Translations under genes and position numbers: made by a program
Notes under the pieces: generated by a model
Seen by the model: only the letters and a program-made list of their open reading frames with translations
Database searches by the model: none
What the model was told of the DNA's origin: nothing
DNA from: Idiomarina aquatica
GTDB lineage: Bacteria > Pseudomonadota > Gammaproteobacteria > Enterobacterales > Alteromonadaceae
Assembly (NCBI RefSeq): GCF_003987185.1
Contig: NZ_PIPS01000006.1
Location: 1 to 64,000, forward strand
Direction: 5' to 3'
DNA length: 64,000 nucleotides
Shown here: piece by piece, positions 32,905-42,433 of the stretch
Numbering within the stretch: position 1 is the stretch's first letter
Layout: each line of letters opens with the position of its first letter

Positions 32905-33965
32905 AATGATTCCTTTAATTGTTGAAGAATTTTTTGAGTTGCTGCGGAAACACCCACGTCGGGGGAGGTATCCAGACTCAGCCAACGCTGTTTGTCACTG
33001 CCCGACGGCTCTGCCACAGCCGGTGATGTTTCGTCATAATTATCTATTAAGACAGGATGACAGTCCAAATGGAAGTGGGAGAACGTGTGTCGAAACGAGG
33101 GCAGGGCATGCAGGTTGCTTACGCTCACTGATAATGTATCGCTAAGTTGTGCCGTAGATTCAAATTCAGGAAAACTCCAGAGACCACCCCAGATGCCCTG
33201 TGCCGGGCGTTGTTGCAGGAGTACTTGGTTGCCGCGTTGATAAATCGCAAAGACGACGGTTTTCACCGGTTTGTCTTGCTTTGGCTTTTTAGCCGGGTAG
33301 TCTGTTTGCGTACCTTGCTGAAAAGCACCACAGCCTTTGCTAAGAGGGCAATCATTACAGCGTGGTGAGCTACGCGTACAAACCAATGCGCCTAAATCCA
33401 TCATTGCCTGGTTAAAGTCGGCATGTCGTTGACTCGGCGTGACTTGTTCTGACAGCAACCATAGTTGTTTTAAAACGGCAGTGCGGCCCGGCCAGCCCGC
33501 GACTAAAAAATAACGTGCGAGTACTCGTTTGACATTACCGTCCAGAATGGCCGCATACTCACCACAGCCGAGTGATGCAATCGCGCCCGCGGTGGAGCGG
33601 CCGACACCAGGCAAAGACTCCAATTGTTGCTGAGAGCATGGAAATACACCGTCGTAGTGCTCGACAACATATTGTGCGGCTTTGTGGAGGTTTCGAGCTC
33701 GCGCGTAATAGCCCAAGCCGCTCCAGAGGCTTAGTACCGTATCAATATCGGCGGTAGCCAGATCATTGACGGTTGGAAACCTCGCCATGAAACGTTCGAA
33801 ATAGGGGATAACAGTAGTCACTTGAGTTTGCTGCAACATGATCTCGGATACCCAAACGCGGTAAGCGGATTTATTGTGTTGCCAAGGCAAATTTTTACGC
33901 CCGTGTTGGTCAAACCAGGCGAGTACCAAACCGCTGAAATCAGCCTGCAGTTGACGGCTTGCCAT
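32901..33965 (-). CDS. mutY: A/G-specific adenine DNA glycosylase
   Basis: MutY removes adenine mispaired with 8-oxoguanine. The 354-aa protein has the helix-hairpin-helix/GPD core with [10 protein letters not shown] (catalytic Glu 41) and [36 protein letters not shown] (catalytic Asp in LDGNV). The cluster motif C-x6-C-x2-C-x5-C is present ([17 protein letters not shown], ~192-208). A C-terminal Nudix-like domain that recognises 8-oxoG follows ([33 protein letters not shown]). The start is ATG at 33965 with AAGGAG about 9 bases upstream. yggX follows with a 4-base overlap. Confidence 0.97.
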   Translation of the reverse strand: MASRQLQADFSGLVLAWFDQHGRKNLPWQHNKSAYRVWVSEIMLQQTQVTTVIPYFERFMARFPTVNDLATADIDTVLSLWSGLGYYARARNLHKAAQYVVEHYDGVFPCSQQQLESLPGVGRSTAGAIASLGCGEYAAILDGNVKRVLARYFLVAGWPGRTAVLKQLWLLSEQVTPSQRHADFNQAMMDLGALVCTRSSPRCNDCPLSKGCGAFQQGTQTDYPAKKPKQDKPVKTVVFAIYQRGNQVLLQQRPAQGIWGGLWSFPEFESTAQLSDTLSVSVSNLHALPSFRHTFSHFHLDCHPVLIDNYDETSPAVAEPSGSDKQRWLSLDTSPDVGVSAATQKILQQLKESL

Positions 33966-34046
33966 TTATTAACTACTCCTTAACTTGTATGGCTTTAGTG
34001 TAGGATGAGCCTACCATGAAGTATCTGTAAATATTTGCAAACTCAT

Positions 34047-34074
34047 CTGACATTTTTCCAGTTAGTACTATAAT
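34047..34074 (+). promoter_or_regulatory. sigma-70 promoter of the OmpA-family gene
   Basis: CTGACA at 34047-34052 (5 of 6 to TTGACA), a 16-base spacer, and a perfect TATAAT at 34069-34074. Transcription would begin near 34081, leaving a 5' leader of about 90 bases before the OmpA ATG at 34171. Long leaders are common for major outer-membrane protein genes under small-RNA control, but no pairing partner is identified here. Confidence 0.7.
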
Positions 34075-34170
34075 AACGGTTAACGTAATTCATATTGTGA
34101 TCGTTATACGTAAAATGTCGTATAAGGGTGCAAGAAGTAATATGCTTATTGCAGTAACAAGGAGCTTGCA

Positions 34171-35265
34171 ATGAAGAAATTAAATGCTGTTTTACTTGCG
34201 TTGGTCAGCGTTGGAATGACCTCAGCAGCGATGGCTCAACAGACCCAAAAACAACCCGGAGAATTTTATGTCGGGGCGCGTTTTGGCGCATTGAACCTAG
34301 ATTCGGATCGCGTTGGTTATAAGAATGGTGAACTTTATAACGTTGATACCGGCTTTGACACACTAGACACCGGCGTTGAAATTGGTTTTATGTTAACCCA
34401 ATACTGGGAAACTCGAATTTATTATGACTATGTTGAGGCATCAATTGAGGGTAGTCCCGGCGATCTTTATGGACAGTCATTTGGTTCTGATTTTCTGTAC
34501 CATTTTAACGACCTAGTTTACGCTGGTTTAGGTATTAATGGCACCGAGGTCGGTGACTTATCTGATGCTATGGTGCGCGCAACCGTAGGCCATAGACAGT
34601 TTATTAATGATCAACTTTCTTGGCGAGTTGAAGGTGGTGTTCAGCAAGGTTGGGAACTGGATCACACGGAGTCCTTTGTGAACTTCGGTTTGCAATTATG
34701 GTTTGGCGAGCCTGCAACAGTTGCGCCAAAGACTCGCCCGCAGGTTGAACCTCAACAGGCTCAGCCGGAACCACAGCCGGAGCCACAGCAACCGGTCGAT
34801 TCAGACGGTGACGGTGTGGTCGATAGTAACGACAAATGTGTCAACACACCTAAAAATTATTCAGTGGATGAAACCGGTTGTGTGATGTATGAAAATGAAG
34901 TGATTCGCGAAGAATTACTGGTCGAATTTGACCTGAATTCATCAAAAGTTCGTGAGTCAGCGATGGGTGCCATCGAAGAAATGGCAAACTTTATGAAGGA
35001 ACACCCGCAGCTAAGCATTACCATCCACGGTCATACTGACTCTACCGGTGAGGCAGACTATAACCAGTGGCTATCGGAACGCCGCGCGAAGTCAGTGGGC
35101 GATGTGTTAATTAAGCGCTTTGGTATCGCCGCCAACCGTGTTGATTACAAAGGACACGGTGAGTCACAGCCTAAAGTGGTTGAGAACAGTGCAACTGACC
35201 GTCAGGAAAACCGTCGCATCGAAGCGGAATTGAAAGTGGTAAACCGCGTGCCGGTTAAACGCTAA
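34171..35265 (+). CDS. OmpA-family outer-membrane porin
   Basis: A 364-aa protein with a signal peptide (~1-22, AAMAQQ), an N-terminal beta-barrel (~30-180) of alternating strands (GEFYVGARFGALNL ... FVNFGLQLWFG) and a Pro/Gln/Glu-rich linker (~188-208). One thrombospondin type 3-like calcium motif follows (DSDGDGVVDSNDKCVNTP, ~210-227). The C-terminal OmpA peptidoglycan-binding domain has VEFDLNSSKVRES, ITIHGHTDSTGEADYNQWLSERRAKSVGDVL and GHGESQPKVVENSATDRQENRRIEAEL. It anchors the outer membrane to peptidoglycan and is probably abundant. The start is ATG at 34171 with AAGGAG 7 bases upstream, behind a good sigma-70 promoter and followed by its own terminator. Confidence 0.93.
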   Translation: MKKLNAVLLALVSVGMTSAAMAQQTQKQPGEFYVGARFGALNLDSDRVGYKNGELYNVDTGFDTLDTGVEIGFMLTQYWETRIYYDYVEASIEGSPGDLYGQSFGSDFLYHFNDLVYAGLGINGTEVGDLSDAMVRATVGHRQFINDQLSWRVEGGVQQGWELDHTESFVNFGLQLWFGEPATVAPKTRPQVEPQQAQPEPQPEPQQPVDSDGDGVVDSNDKCVNTPKNYSVDETGCVMYENEVIREELLVEFDLNSSKVRESAMGAIEEMANFMKEHPQLSITIHGHTDSTGEADYNQWLSERRAKSVGDVLIKRFGIAANRVDYKGHGESQPKVVENSATDRQENRRIEAELKVVNRVPVKR

Positions 35266-35300
35266 GCGTTGCGATTTAGCACCATAAACCGCTAAAATAG

Positions 35301-35335
35301 AACGGGTCTACCAATGGGTAGGCCCGTTTTTTTTA
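35301..35335 (+). terminator. intrinsic terminator of the OmpA-family gene
   Basis: AACGGGTCTACC (35301-35312) pairs with GGTAGGCCCGTT (35317-35328), 12 bp including one G-T pair, with a 4-base loop. It is followed by a run of T, so the OmpA-family gene is a single-gene transcript and trmB downstream starts separately. Confidence 0.93.
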
Positions 35336-35371
35336 TTTCTCATCATTCAGAATATCGGATAACAGCCATTC

Positions 35372-36085
35372 ATGACTCAATTCAAAAGTGCCGAAGAAGC
35401 CGCTGCTGCGGGTAAATATGTACGTACCGTACGTAGTTTTGTGAAACGCGAGGGGCGTCTGACCAAGGGCCAGGCTGCAGCGATTGAGCGTCAATGGCCG
35501 GTCATGGGGCTCAGTATTGCCGGTGGCCAGCTGGATCTTAAGGCGGTGTTTGGCAATGACCACCCGGTGACTCTGGAAATTGGATTTGGCATGGGTCACT
35601 CGTTGGTCGAAATGGCACACAATGAGCCCGATCGCAATTTTATCGGGGTAGAAGTGCATGAGCCGGGCGTTGGTGCCTGCTTAATGGCCGCTGAGCAGGA
35701 AGGTGTTAATAACCTGCGTATCTACAATGAAGACGCCGTCGAGGTGCTGAAACAGTGCATCGCAGACCACTCATTGGATCGGGTACAGATCTTCTTCCCG
35801 GACCCTTGGCATAAAAAACGCCATCATAAACGCCGTATCATTCAACCTGAGTTTGTCGAACTGTTGGTACAAAAGCTCGTGCCTGGCGGAATTCTGCACC
35901 TGGCCACCGACTGGCAAAATTATGCCGAACATATGCTGGACGTACTGAATGCCAATGCTGAATTGACGAACCTGTCAGCAACCAACGACTATGTGCCCCG
36001 TCCGACAACACGGCCGAAGACCAAATTTGAGCAACGAGGCGAACGCAAAGGTCACGGCGTTTGGGATTTGATGTTTCAGCGCTGA
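35372..36085 (+). CDS. trmB: tRNA (guanine-N7-)-methyltransferase
   Basis: TrmB methylates G46 in the variable loop of tRNAs using S-adenosylmethionine. The 237-aa protein has [17 protein letters not shown] at the N terminus, the AdoMet motif [15 protein letters not shown] (~68-82), then [15 protein letters not shown] and [25 protein letters not shown] (~139-163), the family signature. The C terminus [19 protein letters not shown] is also typical. The start is ATG at 35372. A long inverted-repeat element follows the stop codon. Confidence 0.97.
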   Translation: MTQFKSAEEAAAAGKYVRTVRSFVKREGRLTKGQAAAIERQWPVMGLSIAGGQLDLKAVFGNDHPVTLEIGFGMGHSLVEMAHNEPDRNFIGVEVHEPGVGACLMAAEQEGVNNLRIYNEDAVEVLKQCIADHSLDRVQIFFPDPWHKKRHHKRRIIQPEFVELLVQKLVPGGILHLATDWQNYAEHMLDVLNANAELTNLSATNDYVPRPTTRPKTKFEQRGERKGHGVWDLMFQR

Positions 36086-36136
36086 TTATGGCGAGGAAAA
36101 TTGTCCGGGGCGTCAGCTAACGCCGCGAGATAGCAG

Positions 36137-36284
36137 CCAAGTGAATACGCTGTTGGCAGAACTCGAGGGGGCTAAGCCAGGAGCCGCCATGAGCACATCC
36201 GTGAGGGCTTGTTTCCGGCCATCCATGGCCTCCAACATTCCTGGCTTAGCCCCCTCGAATTCTACCTCGCGTATTCACGTGGCG
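36137..36284. repeat. 148-bp intergenic inverted-repeat element
   Basis: The 219-base gap between trmB and hemW is filled by two arms of about 47 bases. The inner 20 bases TCGAGGGGGCTAAGCCAGGA (36163-36182) are perfectly repeated in inverse at 36239-36258. The outer GTGAATACGC (36141-36150) matches in inverse at 36269-36278. The short segment between these blocks is diverged. The roughly 55-base centre has its own hairpin, GGCCAT-CC-ATGGCC (36218-36231). No ORF or T tract is present. It looks like a MITE- or REP-type dispersed element between two convergent genes; whether copies exist elsewhere cannot be seen here. Confidence 0.8.
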
Positions 36285-36304
36285 GCCAACCTTTAGGTAT
36301 AAGG

Positions 36305-37456
36305 CTATAGCAGGGTCTCCAGCACGCTGTTGAGGTAGCGGTGACCGCTGGCAGTAAGTTGCCAGTGACTGTCTGATTCAACCAGCCATTGATTGCTGAT
36401 CGCAGGTTGGAGTTTAGCGGAGGCTGCGTCGGCGCTAAGCCCCGTGGTTTGTTCAAAGCGATGCTTGGATACCGGCTCAAGTAGTCGTAATTGATTCATG
36501 AAAAACTCAAAATACCGTTCTTCCGGTGTAATTTCTGTAAGCTGATAGCGTGGGTTACGGGTTAAGTCGAGGTAACCCTGCGGGTGTTTGACTTTCTCGC
36601 AGCGTAAAATGGTATTTCGATCGGCTAGAGTCACCTTACTGTGCGCCCCGCAGCCGATCCCTAAGTAGTCCCCGTAGCGCCAATAATTACGATTATGGCG
36701 GCTCTGATGGCCAGGTTTTGCATAGGCACTGACTTCGTATTGCTGATAGCCGGCGGCTTGCAATAATTGATGACCCTGCAGATAAATATCCCATAGTGTG
36801 TCATCGTCCGGCAATTGCGGAGGCTTGCTGGCGAACAGCGTGTTTGGCTCAATGGTCAGTTGGTACCAGGAAATATGCGGCGGGTTAAGCTCGATGACTT
36901 GTTTAAGGTCATCGAGCGCCATCGCCAGCGATTGGTCCGGCAGGCCATGCATTAAATCCAGGTTAAAACTGGTTAACGGCAAGACGCCAGCGTGTGCGGC
37001 GGCGGCTCTCGCCTGCTGCGGGTCATGAATGCGACCTAAAGCCTGCAACTGGTGGTGCTGGAGGCTCTGAATGCCAATCGACAAGCGGGTGACACCAGCG
37101 CGGACAAAGTCATCAAACTTTTCTGTTTCAAAGGTGCCCGGGTTTGCTTCCAGCGTGATTTCACAGCCTTCGGCCAAGGTTAATTGCGCGCGGATGCCGT
37201 CCAACAGGCGCTGAATAGCGCTGGCGGTCATCACACTCGGGGTGCCTCCGCCGATAAAAATGGAGTGGATGTCACGCCCCTGAACCCATTCACTGTCCGC
37301 TTTCAAGTCATCCAGTAAGCGGCCAATATAAGCCTGTTCCGGAATGTTCCCGGTTAATTTATGCGAATTAAAATCGCAATACGGACACTTCTGTATACAC
37401 CAGGGGATGTGTACGTAAAGCGATAATTCTGGCAGTTCAAGAGACGCTTTAGGCAT
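36305..37456 (-). CDS. hemW: radical SAM heme chaperone HemW
   Basis: HemW (formerly annotated as a coproporphyrinogen oxidase-like protein) binds heme and a 4Fe-4S cluster and delivers heme to respiratory enzymes. The 383-aa protein begins [24 protein letters not shown], with the CxxxCxxC of radical SAM enzymes. It continues with [61 protein letters not shown] and [35 protein letters not shown]. It lacks the second conserved Cys of HemN, in keeping with HemW. It overlaps rdgB by 8 bases. Confidence 0.96.
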   Translation of the reverse strand: MPKASLELPELSLYVHIPWCIQKCPYCDFNSHKLTGNIPEQAYIGRLLDDLKADSEWVQGRDIHSIFIGGGTPSVMTASAIQRLLDGIRAQLTLAEGCEITLEANPGTFETEKFDDFVRAGVTRLSIGIQSLQHHQLQALGRIHDPQQARAAAAHAGVLPLTSFNLDLMHGLPDQSLAMALDDLKQVIELNPPHISWYQLTIEPNTLFASKPPQLPDDDTLWDIYLQGHQLLQAAGYQQYEVSAYAKPGHQSRHNRNYWRYGDYLGIGCGAHSKVTLADRNTILRCEKVKHPQGYLDLTRNPRYQLTEITPEERYFEFFMNQLRLLEPVSKHRFEQTTGLSADAASAKLQPAISNQWLVESDSHWQLTASGHRYLNSVLETLL

Positions 37457-38069
37457 GTTGGGTCAACTGTTCCAATAATTGGGCTAAGGCTTTACCACGG
37501 TGGCTCAACTGCTGTTTGCGCTCGCGCGGCAATTCGGCCGCAGAGGCTTGCTCCTGTGCTACCCAAAAAATGGGATCGTAGCCAAAGCCGCCTTCTCCCC
37601 GCGGGCTTTCCAGGATTGAACCATGCCATTGGCCATGACAAATCAACGGGGTTGGGTCGGCGGCGTGTTGCAGGTATACCAAGACACAATGGAAGGTCGC
37701 CTGTCGTTGTTCGGGGGCAACATCCCGTAATTCGGTTAATAGCTTGTCGATGTTATCGGCGTCACTGCAGCCGGCCCCCGCGAAACGTGCCGAGAATACC
37801 CCGGGAGCGCCGTTGAGCGCCGCGACCGCCAGACCTGAGTCATCAGCAATCGCGGGTAGACCGGTATGTTCACACGCATGGCGCGCTTTTATGATGGCAT
37901 TTTCGACAAACGCCAGGCCGGTTTCCTCAGCTTCTTCAAAGTGCCATTCGGACTGCGCTCTGATACGCCAGTTGCTGGTGGTCGGATGGTCCGCCAACAT
38001 GGCCTGTAACTCTTTGACTTTCCCTTGGTTTCCGGTAGCCAGAACGATTTCTTTGCGGGTATTTTGCAT
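37449..38069 (-). CDS. rdgB: XTP/dITP pyrophosphatase RdgB
   Basis: It removes non-canonical purine triphosphates (dITP, XTP), keeping them out of DNA. From the ATG at 38069 the protein is 206 aa. It has [18 protein letters not shown] (substrate loop), [50 protein letters not shown] (~50-100), [13 protein letters not shown] and LSHRGKAL, all diagnostic of the Ham1/RdgB family. The open frame extends upstream to 38525 but that part lies antisense to the antiporter gene and has no homology I recognise. rdgB-hemW is the standard pair. Confidence 0.96.
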   Translation of the reverse strand: MQNTRKEIVLATGNQGKVKELQAMLADHPTTSNWRIRAQSEWHFEEAEETGLAFVENAIIKARHACEHTGLPAIADDSGLAVAALNGAPGVFSARFAGAGCSDADNIDKLLTELRDVAPEQRQATFHCVLVYLQHAADPTPLICHGQWHGSILESPRGEGGFGYDPIFWVAQEQASAAELPRERKQQLSHRGKALAQLLEQLTQHA

Positions 38070-38148
38070 AGTGTTAAATTCATCACTCAATTTGAATTGC
38101 ATGATAACATGACCGAGGATTCGTCGGAACGAGCAAGGAGATACTGGT

Positions 38149-39876
38149 TTGGATACTGCCAATACACTGTTATTGATTTGTGGCTTGCTGTTGGTGATCA
38201 GTATTCTTGCGAGCGTTCTGTCAAACCGCCTCGGCGCGCCGATTTTACTGACCTTCCTTATCATTGGAATGCTCGCCGGCACGGACGGCATTATCGGCCT
38301 TGACTTCGACGATCCTGATATGGCGTTTTTCATCGGTTCGACCGCGTTGGTGATTATCCTCTTTGATGGGGGGATGCGCACCAATCCGCAACGCTTCCGG
38401 GTGGCACTGTGGCCAGCGATAAGCCTGGCAACGGTAGGGGTTGCACTAACCTGCACCTTGGTTGCCTGCGCCGCCGTATTTTGGTTTGGTCTGCCGTGGC
38501 CGGCGGCGTTATTGATCGGAGCCATTCTCAGCTCGACGGATGCTGCCGCGGTGTTTGGTATTTTTCAGTCGCAGGGACTGCAAATTAAGGAACGGGTCGG
38601 GGCTACACTGGAGATCGAGTCCGGTACCAACGATCCGATGGCGGTCATCCTGACGCTGACGATGACCGCAGCGGTTGCCAGTGGTCGCTTTGACGTCTGG
38701 TACCTGATGTTGGCCGAAGTGATATGGCAACTTGTTGGTGGCTTATTATTCGGCTGGTTGGGTGGCCGGCTGTTTATTATTGCGGCGCGTAAGCTGCCGT
38801 TAAGTTTTACTTTTTTTCCGTTATTGGCGGTGGCAAGCGCGGTATTGGTGTTTGCCACCACCGCGACCCTGCAGGGCAGTGGATTTCTGGCGGTCTATTT
38901 GATGGGCTTTGTGATCGGTAATGCACGGCTGCCGCAACTGGTGCACATTCTGCATGTGCAAGACGGGCTGGCCTGGCTGGCGCAAATTACCATGTTCCTG
39001 ATCCTGGGCCTGCTGGTCACCCCCTCACATTTGCTGGAGTACTTGCCGGTCGCCTTAGGTATTGCGTTTGCACTGATCTTTGTCGCGCGTCCGATAGCGG
39101 TGCTCATCAGCTTGTTACCGTTTTCGTTCCCCTGGCGCGAACAGGTATTTATGAGCTGGGTTGGGCTGCGCGGTGCGGTGCCAATTATTCTGGCATTGTT
39201 CCCCTGGCTAAGCGGTGTTGAACAACAGGAGCTTTATTTCGACATTGCCTTTGTGGTGGTGATGGTTTCGTTGCTGATCCAAGGCTGGACCATTGCGCCG
39301 CTGGCTCGCTGGTTGAACCTCGAAGTGCCCAAGCGGCCACAACCGCAACAACGCATGCCATTGTCTTCGGTACCGTCAAAAGAAGCGCTGGAAGTCTGGT
39401 TGTACCGTATTGATAAGGACTCGCCGGCCTGTGATCACAGTTGGAGTGAGTTGAAGCTAACCGCTCCGGCGACCTTTGTTGGTCTGGTGCGGGATGGTGA
39501 ATGGATTCAACCGGAAACCAAACCGGTGGTAGAGGAAGGGGATGATCTGTTGGTTGCGGCAACGGCTCGTGATATCGATGAGGTCAGTCGAATTTTGGCA
39601 TCTGGCGGGCGCGGTCTGAAAGTGAATGACAAAGGCTTCTTCGGCGATTTCTCGTTACGCGGCGATCTAACCTTTACCGAGCTGTCATCGGTTTATCCGC
39701 TGGGTAATGTTGACGATACGCTGATGGGAAAAATGCTCAAAGACTACTTCACCGAAAAATTTCACCGGCGCGTGGTTATCGGGGACATGATAACGGTTGG
39801 GGATGTGGTGCTTACTGTGCGTGAAATTGATGAACTGGGTGAGGTTAAATCGCTGGGGATTAAAGCAAAAGAGTGA
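38149..39876 (+). CDS. nhaP2: K(+)/H(+) antiporter, CPA1 family, NhaP2/CvrA type
   Basis: A 575-aa cation/proton antiporter. The N-terminal ~390 residues form about 12-13 transmembrane helices with the CPA1 motifs [10 protein letters not shown] (~71-80), [16 protein letters not shown] (~124-139), [17 protein letters not shown] (~154-170) and [19 protein letters not shown] (~335-353). The cytoplasmic tail has a TrkA-C-type regulatory domain (~400-490) and a CorC-HlyC-like end. It is close in layout to E. coli CvrA. The start codon is TTG at 38149 with AAGGAG 8 bases upstream; no better ATG fits the conserved N terminus. It lies in reverse orientation inside the otherwise conserved yggS-hemW block. 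Confidence 0.92.
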   Translation: MDTANTLLLICGLLLVISILASVLSNRLGAPILLTFLIIGMLAGTDGIIGLDFDDPDMAFFIGSTALVIILFDGGMRTNPQRFRVALWPAISLATVGVALTCTLVACAAVFWFGLPWPAALLIGAILSSTDAAAVFGIFQSQGLQIKERVGATLEIESGTNDPMAVILTLTMTAAVASGRFDVWYLMLAEVIWQLVGGLLFGWLGGRLFIIAARKLPLSFTFFPLLAVASAVLVFATTATLQGSGFLAVYLMGFVIGNARLPQLVHILHVQDGLAWLAQITMFLILGLLVTPSHLLEYLPVALGIAFALIFVARPIAVLISLLPFSFPWREQVFMSWVGLRGAVPIILALFPWLSGVEQQELYFDIAFVVVMVSLLIQGWTIAPLARWLNLEVPKRPQPQQRMPLSSVPSKEALEVWLYRIDKDSPACDHSWSELKLTAPATFVGLVRDGEWIQPETKPVVEEGDDLLVAATARDIDEVSRILASGGRGLKVNDKGFFGDFSLRGDLTFTELSSVYPLGNVDDTLMGKMLKDYFTEKFHRRVVIGDMITVGDVVLTVREIDELGEVKSLGIKAKE

Positions 39877-39892
39877 GCCGCGGCTCACTCTT
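39869..39892. terminator. terminator hairpin spanning both convergent stop codons
   Basis: AAGAGTGAGCC (39869-39879) and GGCTCACTCTT (39882-39892) make an 11-bp stem with almost no loop. On the minus strand it is followed by TTGCTTTAA after the T pair, so it best serves the DUF4426-yggT-proC-yggS unit. The nhaP2 and DUF4426 stop codons both lie within the palindrome. Confidence 0.7.
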
Positions 39893-40319
39893 GATAAAAT
39901 TGCTGCTCGAACGTGAGCGTTTCACCGGCGTTTTTACTGTCAGGAAAACGAAGGGTAAAGCGCATAACTTCTTCATCGCCAAACTGAAAACTGGCCAGAT
40001 AATAAATGGCGTCACCTTCGGTTATTTCCTGAAACTCCAGGTTCTGCACACCGCCGCGTGGATTACTGACGTAGCCTTCGGGCTTGGCACGAACCGCGCT
40101 TTGAGTGTCGCTGTGCAGCACCGAAATATTCACCAAGCCACGTTTATCGCTGCGGGTAATACCGTACTGCGCGGCGATTTCTGGCGTCAGAAAGGTTGAG
40201 TTAAAGGCACTGTAATGCACGTCCCATTGACCGATTTGCTGTTTCTGCTCTGCTACAGCCACGACAGAAACGGCCGCTAATAACAAACCACTAAGCACTC
40301 TTAAGATAACGCCAGACAT
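39885..40319 (-). CDS. DUF4426 exported protein
   Basis: A 144-aa protein with an N-terminal signal peptide (~1-24, ending AVAEQ). Its mature part (IGQWDVHYSAFNSTFLTPEIAAQYGITRSDKRGLVNISVL) matches the DUF4426 family as I know it, a small beta-rich periplasmic protein of unknown function found near yggT or metW in gammaproteobacteria. It lies 12 bases after yggT on the same strand. Function unknown. Confidence 0.85.
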   Translation of the reverse strand: MSGVILRVLSGLLLAAVSVVAVAEQKQQIGQWDVHYSAFNSTFLTPEIAAQYGITRSDKRGLVNISVLHSDTQSAVRAKPEGYVSNPRGGVQNLEFQEITEGDAIYYLASFQFGDEEVMRFTLRFPDSKNAGETLTFEQQFYQE

Positions 40320-40331
40320 CGCTATTGCTCC

Positions 40332-40859
40332 TTATACGCCAATCAAGATTCGTAAAAACTGCAACACGATAATCACCACCAGCACCGACAGGTCAAGCCC
40401 GCCAAGCGGTGGGATAATCCGTCTAACCGGTGCTAACAAGGGCTCTGTCAACTGATGCAGCATGGCTTCCATCGGATTATAGCCCTGCGAGAACCAGCTT
40501 AGGATCGCACGAATAATGAGGATCCAGAATAACATCGACAGTAAGCTGCTGACGGTAAACAGAATCCCCTGAATGATCACCGGTAACAGCGGTACACCGT
40601 AGCCATTCAATGAGAATAATGCCGCCGCTTTTAGCACACCGATAATGATCGCAAACACCAAGCTCGCTGTGTCAAGGCGACCCGCTGAGGGAATCGCCTT
40701 GCGCAGAATACCGACCACCGGCTGGGTCGCTTTAACGACAAACTGGCTGACGGGGTTGTAGTAGTCCGCCTTGACCAGTTGCATCCACACCCGCAGTAAA
40801 ATGACGATCAAATACAGATCGATAAGGGTGGCAACTAAAAACGTTAACGCGTCGTTCAT
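40332..40859 (-). CDS. yggT: YggT-family integral membrane protein
   Basis: A 175-aa inner-membrane protein made of two tandem YggT domains. Each has a pair of hydrophobic helices with the conserved pattern LRVWMQLVKADYYNPVSQFVVKATQPVVGILRKAIPS (first) and RAILSWFSQGYNPMEAMLHQLTEPLLAPVRRIIPP (second). Family members are linked to osmotic or cation stress, but the biochemical role is unsettled. The start is ATG at 40859, 8 bases after proC. Confidence 0.93.
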   Translation of the reverse strand: MNDALTFLVATLIDLYLIVILLRVWMQLVKADYYNPVSQFVVKATQPVVGILRKAIPSAGRLDTASLVFAIIIGVLKAAALFSLNGYGVPLLPVIIQGILFTVSSLLSMLFWILIIRAILSWFSQGYNPMEAMLHQLTEPLLAPVRRIIPPLGGLDLSVLVVIIVLQFLRILIGV

Positions 40860-40867
40860 GTCCGCTC

Positions 40868-41692
40868 CTAAAACAACTTAGCCATTTCTTGATTACGCTT
40901 AACCGCCGCTTTGACAGCGTCAGCAGAAATCTCGTGCAAGTGACGTTGTTGATAAACTTCAACCCCTTTCGCGGTTGAGCCGCCTTTACTGGTGACTTGT
41001 TTACGCAGGTCTTCCAGCGATAAGTCGCTTTCTTTTGCCATTTGCGCAGCCCCTAAGCAGGTTTGTTGCACCATGGCGCGCGCTTTCTCCGGATCAAAGC
41101 CCAGTTCGACCGCGCCTTTGGCGAGGCTGTCCATAAATTCGAAAAAGTAAGCCGGACCGCTACCGGCAACGGCGCCAAGTATATCCAGCTGATCTTCATC
41201 AGCTACCCAAAGCGTATCGCCCACGCCGTTAAACACCTCAGTGACGTAGCTTTTGTCGGTATCGCTGACGCTATCTTCTGCGACCAATCCGGACATGCCT
41301 TGGCCGACCAACGATGGGGTATTGGGCATCACTCTAATAATAGTAATGTCATCGCCGAGGTATTGACGGTACTTGGGCATACGGATACCGGCGGCAATGG
41401 TGATGATCAGTTTATCAGCCAGATTTGAAATATTTTCTTTCAGGTGAGCACAAACGTCAGCCATCAACTGGGGTTTTACCGACAACACCACGACATCGGC
41501 GGCGTTGACGACTTCTAGATTGTCGTGACTGGTGTTAACGCCCAATTCCGATTTCATTTTTTCCAATTTACCGGCGCTGGGGTTACTGACCCACACGTTG
41601 TTCGCTGGGTAGCCACTTTTACACATACCGCCAACAATGCTTTGCGTCATGTTACCTGCACCAATAAAGGCGATGTTACGGATATCGTTCAT
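40868..41692 (-). CDS. proC: pyrroline-5-carboxylate reductase
   Basis: ProC reduces pyrroline-5-carboxylate to proline with NAD(P)H, the last step of proline synthesis. From the ATG at 41692 (GGGAG 6 bases upstream, 2 bases after the yggS stop) it is 274 aa; a GTG at 41698 is less likely. It has the Rossmann start IAFIGAGNMTQSIVGG and VVLSVKPQLM. IIRVMPNTPSLVGQGMSGLVAE and the C-terminal signature GSGPAYFFEFMDSLAKGAVELGFDPEKARAMVQQTCLGAAQM ... LRKQVTSKGGSTAKGVEV follow. proB and proA are elsewhere in this window. Confidence 0.96.
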   Translation of the reverse strand: MNDIRNIAFIGAGNMTQSIVGGMCKSGYPANNVWVSNPSAGKLEKMKSELGVNTSHDNLEVVNAADVVVLSVKPQLMADVCAHLKENISNLADKLIITIAAGIRMPKYRQYLGDDITIIRVMPNTPSLVGQGMSGLVAEDSVSDTDKSYVTEVFNGVGDTLWVADEDQLDILGAVAGSGPAYFFEFMDSLAKGAVELGFDPEKARAMVQQTCLGAAQMAKESDLSLEDLRKQVTSKGGSTAKGVEVYQQRHLHEISADAVKAAVKRNQEMAKLF

Positions 41693-41694
41693 TA

Positions 41695-42402
41695 TCACTC
41701 CCGTTGTCCAAAAATTGCAGTTCCAATACGTACCATGTTAGCACCCTCAAGCACCGCTTGTCGCATATCGCCGCTCATTCCCATGGAAAGCGTGTCAACG
41801 GAGGCCCCAAAGGTTTGCTGGAGCTGTTCAAATAACGACCGCATGCGGGCAAAACTCTCGCGTTGTTGCGTCGGCTCGGTACCGGCTTTTAAGATGGTCA
41901 TTAAACCGCGTAACTGCAGCCGCTCGCAGGCGTCGACAAACTTGGCTAATGCCATTACCTGCGCCGGTGCCAGACCGGACTTATTATCGTCGTCGTCAAT
42001 ATTAACCTGTAATAACACATTCAGCGGTGGCTTATGCGCGGGACGTTGGTCATTCAGCCGGCGCGCAATTTTTTCACGCTCAACACTTTGTACCCAGTCA
42101 AAGTGCTCAGCCACGTCACGGGTCTTATTGGATTGTAACGGGCCGATGAAATGCCAGGTCAGTGATAGCTCAGCAAGCGCGTTAATTTTGGCGACGCCTT
42201 CCTGCACGTAGTTTTCACCAAAATCACGCTGTCCGGCGGCGGCCGCTGCCTGAACCGCTTCGATAGGGTGGCGTTTACTGACCGCGACCAGTTGCACCTC
42301 ATTGACATAGCTCGACTCGGCCGCCAAATCGTGCAGTTGTTCACGTACTGTCGCCAGGTTTTTTGCTATGGTTTGGCTATTATTCTCTGCTACCTTAGTC
42401 AC
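41695..42402 (-). CDS. yggS: PLP homeostasis protein YggS (PLPBP)
   Basis: YggS binds pyridoxal phosphate on an alanine racemase-like barrel and keeps PLP and amino-acid pools balanced; it has no known enzyme activity. The 235-aa protein shows VQLVAVSKRHP (PLP lysine, ~44), FGENYVQEGVAKI, LTWHFIGPLQSNKTRDVAEHFDWVQSVER, VLLQVNIDDDDNKSGL and LSMGMSGDMRQAVLEGANMVRIGTAIFG. The start codon is GTG at 42402 with AGGA upstream. It is divergent from pilT across about 30 bases, the arrangement also seen in Pseudomonas. Confidence 0.95.
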   Translation of the reverse strand: MTKVAENNSQTIAKNLATVREQLHDLAAESSYVNEVQLVAVSKRHPIEAVQAAAAAGQRDFGENYVQEGVAKINALAELSLTWHFIGPLQSNKTRDVAEHFDWVQSVEREKIARRLNDQRPAHKPPLNVLLQVNIDDDDNKSGLAPAQVMALAKFVDACERLQLRGLMTILKAGTEPTQQRESFARMRSLFEQLQQTFGASVDTLSMGMSGDMRQAVLEGANMVRIGTAIFGQRE

Positions 42403-42433
42403 ATTGATTGTCCTTTAGCACATGAGAGTCGTT

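Noticed and set aside
34000-34014. Hairpin GTAGG/CCTAC before the OmpA gene
   Set aside because: Five base pairs without a T tract upstream of the promoter; no more than expected by chance.
34095-34115. Possible CRP site TGTGATCGTTATACG
   Set aside because: Only the left half-site matches; the right half TCACA is absent.
38070-38525. Open-frame N-terminal extension of rdgB
   Set aside because: It is antisense to the start of the antiporter gene, has no family resemblance, and the ATG at 38069 gives the normal RdgB length and N terminus.
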